Shown here in pieces: positions 13,058-15,313 of a stretch of DNA of 15,313 nucleotides. The notes under the pieces are model-generated. The model did no database searches. It was not told the origin of the DNA and saw only the letters and a program-made list of their open reading frames with translations. A program made the position numbers and the translations under genes. How positions within the stretch are numbered: the first letter of the stretch is position 1; each line of letters opens with the position of its first letter. Source of the DNA: UBA285 sp049970695 (lineage in GTDB: Archaea > Thermoproteota > Thermoprotei_A > Sulfolobales > Desulfurococcaceae); assembly GCA_049970695.1 (NCBI GenBank), contig JBMFML010000017.1:1-15313 (forward strand). Direction: 5' to 3'.

Positions 13058-14758
13058 TTAGGATTGGTTTTCTGCCAGCTTCATGATTTCTTTGAAAGTC
13101 TTGCTACGGGCCGCTACTTCGTCTAGTGTTCCAATGGCTTCTATTTTGCCGTCTTCTAAGACGGCGACTTTGTCAGCGTGCCTTATAGTAGCGAGCCTGT
13201 GCGATATAATTATCACTATCATCTCTGGGTAGTGGCTCCTAATCCGCGTCAACACTATGTCCTCGGTTTCTGGATCCAGCCCCGATGTTGCTTCATCAAG
13301 TATTAGCACGCTAGGCCTCCTAACCAGCGCCCTTGCCAAGGCGATTCTCTGCTTTTGGCCGTCTGACAGCTTCGAGCCCAGCTCCCCCACGTCCGCATCT
13401 AAGCCCGCGAAGTCTATCTTGGCGATCTCGGCCGCCTTCTCGATGTCTTCTCTGCTCACGGCTTTGCCGAAGGCTATGTTTTCAGCTATGCTGGCGTTAA
13501 TTAAGAATGGCTTAGGTGGCACGTAGATCACACTAGCCCTCAGGCTATCTAGGTCGAACTCCTCTAATGGAATACCATTGACTTTAATGCGGCCCCTCGT
13601 CGGCCTAATCAACCCGGTTAGCAGAAGCGCCATTAGCGTCTTTCCAACACCACTCCTGCCAACAATGGCCACCCACTCGCCTGAGCAGATGCTGAAGTCC
13701 ACTCCCCTAAGTATGCTGCTACCGCTAATGGAGAGGTGGACGTCACTGTACTCGACGCAAATCCTGCCCTTGGGGAACGGCACTGACCCGCCTTTCTCCT
13801 CCTCGGAGTCGAGCACGGCAAAGACCCTCTGAGCTACGGGTAGGGCCCGAATAGCTAGTGCCACTAAGTTGACTAGGCGCTCGAGGGGTTGGTATAAAGA
13901 GCCCACGTAGTAGTATACAGCCACGGCTGTGCCTAGAGTAACTATGTTCATGTAGGCTAGGACAACGCCAACACCCAGCATGACAAGCTTAGTCATGCCG
14001 TAAATGAACGAGTCTAGCTGAACTACGCTAGCCTCCCACTTAGCGAGATTGGCCGCTTTTTCGGCAAAGAGCCTAGTCACGGGGGTCACAAACTTGTCAA
14101 TGACGTCAAAGGCCTTGTACAGCTTTATTTCTCTCCTCCCGTCAATGACTTGCTTAAATGCGTCAACAAAAGCCGAGTACGCCTTCCTCTCTCCTTCCGA
14201 AGCTTTTTCAAGATTTCTCCTAGTTAGGCTCAGGGCTAGGAAGCCGAGTGGTGCAAGCGCGATGGCTACTAGTGCTAAAATAGGGCTTAGAAGCACCAGC
14301 ACGACTAGTGCTACGAGGACTTCGAAAGTGTAGATGATAATGCCCACCACGCCACTGGCAGCTACGCGGCCCGCGATTTCAGCATCTGATAGTACTACTG
14401 AAAGCACTTCACCACCAGTGTGCTTACCGGCTTCTTCTTCGGGGAGCCTTAGAATTTTCTTTAAAAAGTCGACTTGGATATCAATGCCTGCGACCCTCTC
14501 CAAGACCTGAGCTCTGTACTGCGCGTACCACAGAAGAAACTGCATGAGAGAGTAAAATGACAAAATCAGCACAGCGCTGCGCACTAAGCTACCAAGGGGG
14601 GCACCGCCAAGCAGCCCATCTATGAGATCGCGAAGAGTGAAAGCTACGAGTACTTCGAGGAGCGAAACTAGAACAAACGAGGAGATCACTAAGAGCATCA
14701 AACCCTTGTGCCTAAGCCCGTAGCCCACTAGGCGACGGAAATTAGACACGATTTTCAC
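13058..14758 (-). CDS. Exporter-type ABC transporter, fused permease and ATPase
   Basis: 566 residues, the normal length of a half-transporter that works as a dimer in the cytoplasmic membrane; the substrate is unknown. Residues 1-310 are the six-helix permease (hydrophobic stretches near 20-43, 58-78, 135-158, 160-178, 255-275 and 278-300). The ATPase follows: Walker A GRSGVGKT (367-374), signature LSDGQ (464-468, Asp in place of the usual Gly), Walker B VLILDE (484-489), D-loop SGLD and H-loop H520. The Q-loop is abnormal: VIYVPPKPF has Pro at 415 where VPQxP is expected. As the gene appears to act alone, a homodimer would lack this Gln in both sites. It starts with GTG 14758 after a G-rich ribosome site (GGGGGG, eight bases upstream). 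The AT-rich stretch 14790-14835 holds its promoter. Confidence 0.92.
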   Translation of the reverse strand: MKIVSNFRRLVGYGLRHKGLMLLVISSFVLVSLLEVLVAFTLRDLIDGLLGGAPLGSLVRSAVLILSFYSLMQFLLWYAQYRAQVLERVAGIDIQVDFLKKILRLPEEEAGKHTGGEVLSVVLSDAEIAGRVAASGVVGIIIYTFEVLVALVVLVLLSPILALVAIALAPLGFLALSLTRRNLEKASEGERKAYSAFVDAFKQVIDGRREIKLYKAFDVIDKFVTPVTRLFAEKAANLAKWEASVVQLDSFIYGMTKLVMLGVGVVLAYMNIVTLGTAVAVYYYVGSLYQPLERLVNLVALAIRALPVAQRVFAVLDSEEEKGGSVPFPKGRICVEYSDVHLSISGSSILRGVDFSICSGEWVAIVGRSGVGKTLMALLLTGLIRPTRGRIKVNGIPLEEFDLDSLRASVIYVPPKPFLINASIAENIAFGKAVSREDIEKAAEIAKIDFAGLDADVGELGSKLSDGQKQRIALARALVRRPSVLILDEATSGLDPETEDIVLTRIRSHYPEMIVIIISHRLATIRHADKVAVLEDGKIEAIGTLDEVAARSKTFKEIMKLAENQS

Positions 14759-14789
14759 CGCTCTAACCCCCCTCAGAGGTTAAGGACAA

Positions 14790-14835
14790 ACATTCTTGTT
14801 CTCTTATTACAATTATTATAACATATAATTCTTAT
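14790..14835 (-). promoter_or_regulatory. AT-rich promoter region of the ABC transporter gene
   Basis: On the minus strand this stretch reads ATTATATGTTATAATAATTG and similar, with a TATA box most likely near 14813-14822. A short inverted repeat (TAACC at 14764-14768, GGTTA at 14778-14782) flanks the ribosome site and could sequester it. Confidence 0.45.
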
Positions 14836-14900
14836 GTTGATACCGGCAGGAGACGCTCCACCCCAGGGTTTCAGGTTTACCACTTGCATAGCTGTTCCCC

Positions 14901-14929
14901 GAAAAAAGCAAAAACCCCTTTTATTTTTG
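14901..14929. terminator. A/T-tract hairpin, possibly a terminator for the gene at 15117
   Basis: The minus strand carries TTTTTGCTTTTTTC (14914-14901), a strong T-tract facing transcripts coming from the small membrane protein gene to the right. CAAAAA (14909-14914) and TTTTTG (14924-14929) form a six-base inverted repeat around CCCC. The plus strand also has T-runs here, so it could work both ways. Confidence 0.4.
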
Positions 14930-14939
14930 TTCTAAGGGA

Positions 14940-15090
14940 TTCTATAAGCTGCCGCGCCTCAACTTCCTAAACTCCTCTTAAGAATTCGCGGTTCTTTCTA
15001 CTACGAACTACGTCTTCTCAAGCGAGAACGTGCTTATGGCGCTCTTGACCTAACGGGCTACATGTTGCGTTAAGAGCCCTAAATTAGTGC
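14940..15090. other. Non-coding stretch with two hairpins, possible small RNA
   Basis: No open frame of note. TTCTC-AAGC-GAGAA forms a hairpin at 15015-15028. GCTCT...TAACG (15041-15055) pairs with CGTTA-AGAGC (15068-15077), a ten-base-pair stem with a five-base bulge and a 12-base loop. A TATA-like TTCTATAAG at 14940-14948 could drive a plus-strand transcript through both. On the other strand the second hairpin lies 40 bases after the stop of the gene at 15117 and might simply mark its mRNA end. It does not resemble tRNA, SRP RNA or RNase P RNA. Confidence 0.3.
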
Positions 15091-15116
15091 CTCTACTTGG
15101 CAAAGCCGTTGCTGGT

Positions 15117-15311
15117 TCAAACGCTTTTCAAAGCCTCGAAGTACCCGCCTAGGACTTCTCCTAGTAAGTAGCTCGCGAGTGCTATGCCTAGTAGCAGGCC
15201 AATGCTCTCGGCGAACTCTTTCTTGAAGTCCCTGTCTTCGATAGTGCTTGAGTAGTACGTGAAAAGGGCTGTCAGCAGCACGCTTATTGCAATGCTCGCG
15301 GCAAAGGCCAC
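15117..15311 (-). CDS. Small two-helix membrane protein (5' end may lie outside window)
   Basis: The frame from GTG 15311, or from further right beyond the edge, gives at least 64 residues with two hydrophobic helices (AFAASIAISVLLTALFTYY and ESIGLLLGIALASYLLGEVL) separated by a charged loop (EDRDFKKEF). A short tail ends FEALKSV. It is an integral membrane protein of unknown family; such small proteins are common and poorly conserved in crenarchaea. The window ends two bases before the GTG, so neither start nor promoter can be judged. Confidence 0.6.
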   Translation of the reverse strand: MAFAASIAISVLLTALFTYYSSTIEDRDFKKEFAESIGLLLGIALASYLLGEVLGGYFEALKSV

Positions 15312-15313
15312 AA

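Noticed and set aside
15108..15125. GGTTCAAAC resembling a tRNA T-arm
   Set aside because: The flanking bases do not pair as a T-stem and no anticodon or acceptor arm can be built around it.
1..15313. CRISPR array or long direct repeats
   Set aside because: No regularly spaced repeats were seen anywhere in the window; the only repetitive tract is the threonine-coding stalk.

Overview
The window looks like chromosomal DNA of a hyperthermophilic crenarchaeon, probably Desulfurococcales-like. The pointers are a Sulfolobus-type single-stranded DNA binding protein, an archaeal type II glyceraldehyde-3-phosphate dehydrogenase next to phosphoglycerate kinase, frequent GTG and TTG starts, TATA boxes of the TTTTTA or TATATA kind, and T-tract terminators. 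The exact genus cannot be decided from the sequence.

Layout. (1) Positions 1-1920 are the accessory part, read on the minus strand. A secreted, membrane-anchored protein of unknown family runs off the left edge. Directly before it lies the C-terminal half of a chymotrypsin-fold (S1) serine protease that has lost its N-terminal half. Before that, 1358-1680 is hairpin-rich and holds broken reading frames that look like the 3' end of an insertion-sequence tnpB gene; this last call is tentative. (2) 1924-4104 (-) is a secreted alkaline-phosphatase-superfamily phosphodiesterase with a threonine-rich stalk and a C-terminal membrane anchor. (3) 4235-6956 (-) is a tight operon: phosphoglycerate kinase, GAPDH and a universal stress protein. 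(4) Near 7540 a palindromic AT box separates a hypothetical gene (-) from a plus-strand run: DUF123/GIY-YIG-related protein, SSB, and a PqqD-like small protein. (5) 9007-11418 (+) is a MoxR AAA+ ATPase and VWA-domain protein pair, preceded by a perfect inverted repeat and a clear TATA box. (6) 11443-12312 (-) is a metallo-beta-lactamase-fold enzyme of the COG1237 type. (7) 12313-13057 has no gene I can defend, only short competing frames and a decayed fragment. (8) 13058-14758 (-) is an exporter-type ABC transporter whose Q-loop glutamine is replaced by proline. (9) 14783-15116 is non-coding with several hairpins, and a small two-helix membrane protein runs off the right edge.

How it works together. 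PGK and GAPDH act in consecutive triose-phosphate steps and are translated from adjoining cistrons, with a nucleotide-binding stress protein appended. MoxR and VWA proteins typically act as a pair that remodels or assembles protein complexes. The two secreted, anchored proteins (1-968 and 1924-4104) and the protease remnant suggest cell-surface functions at the left end. No CRISPR array, rRNA or tRNA was seen.
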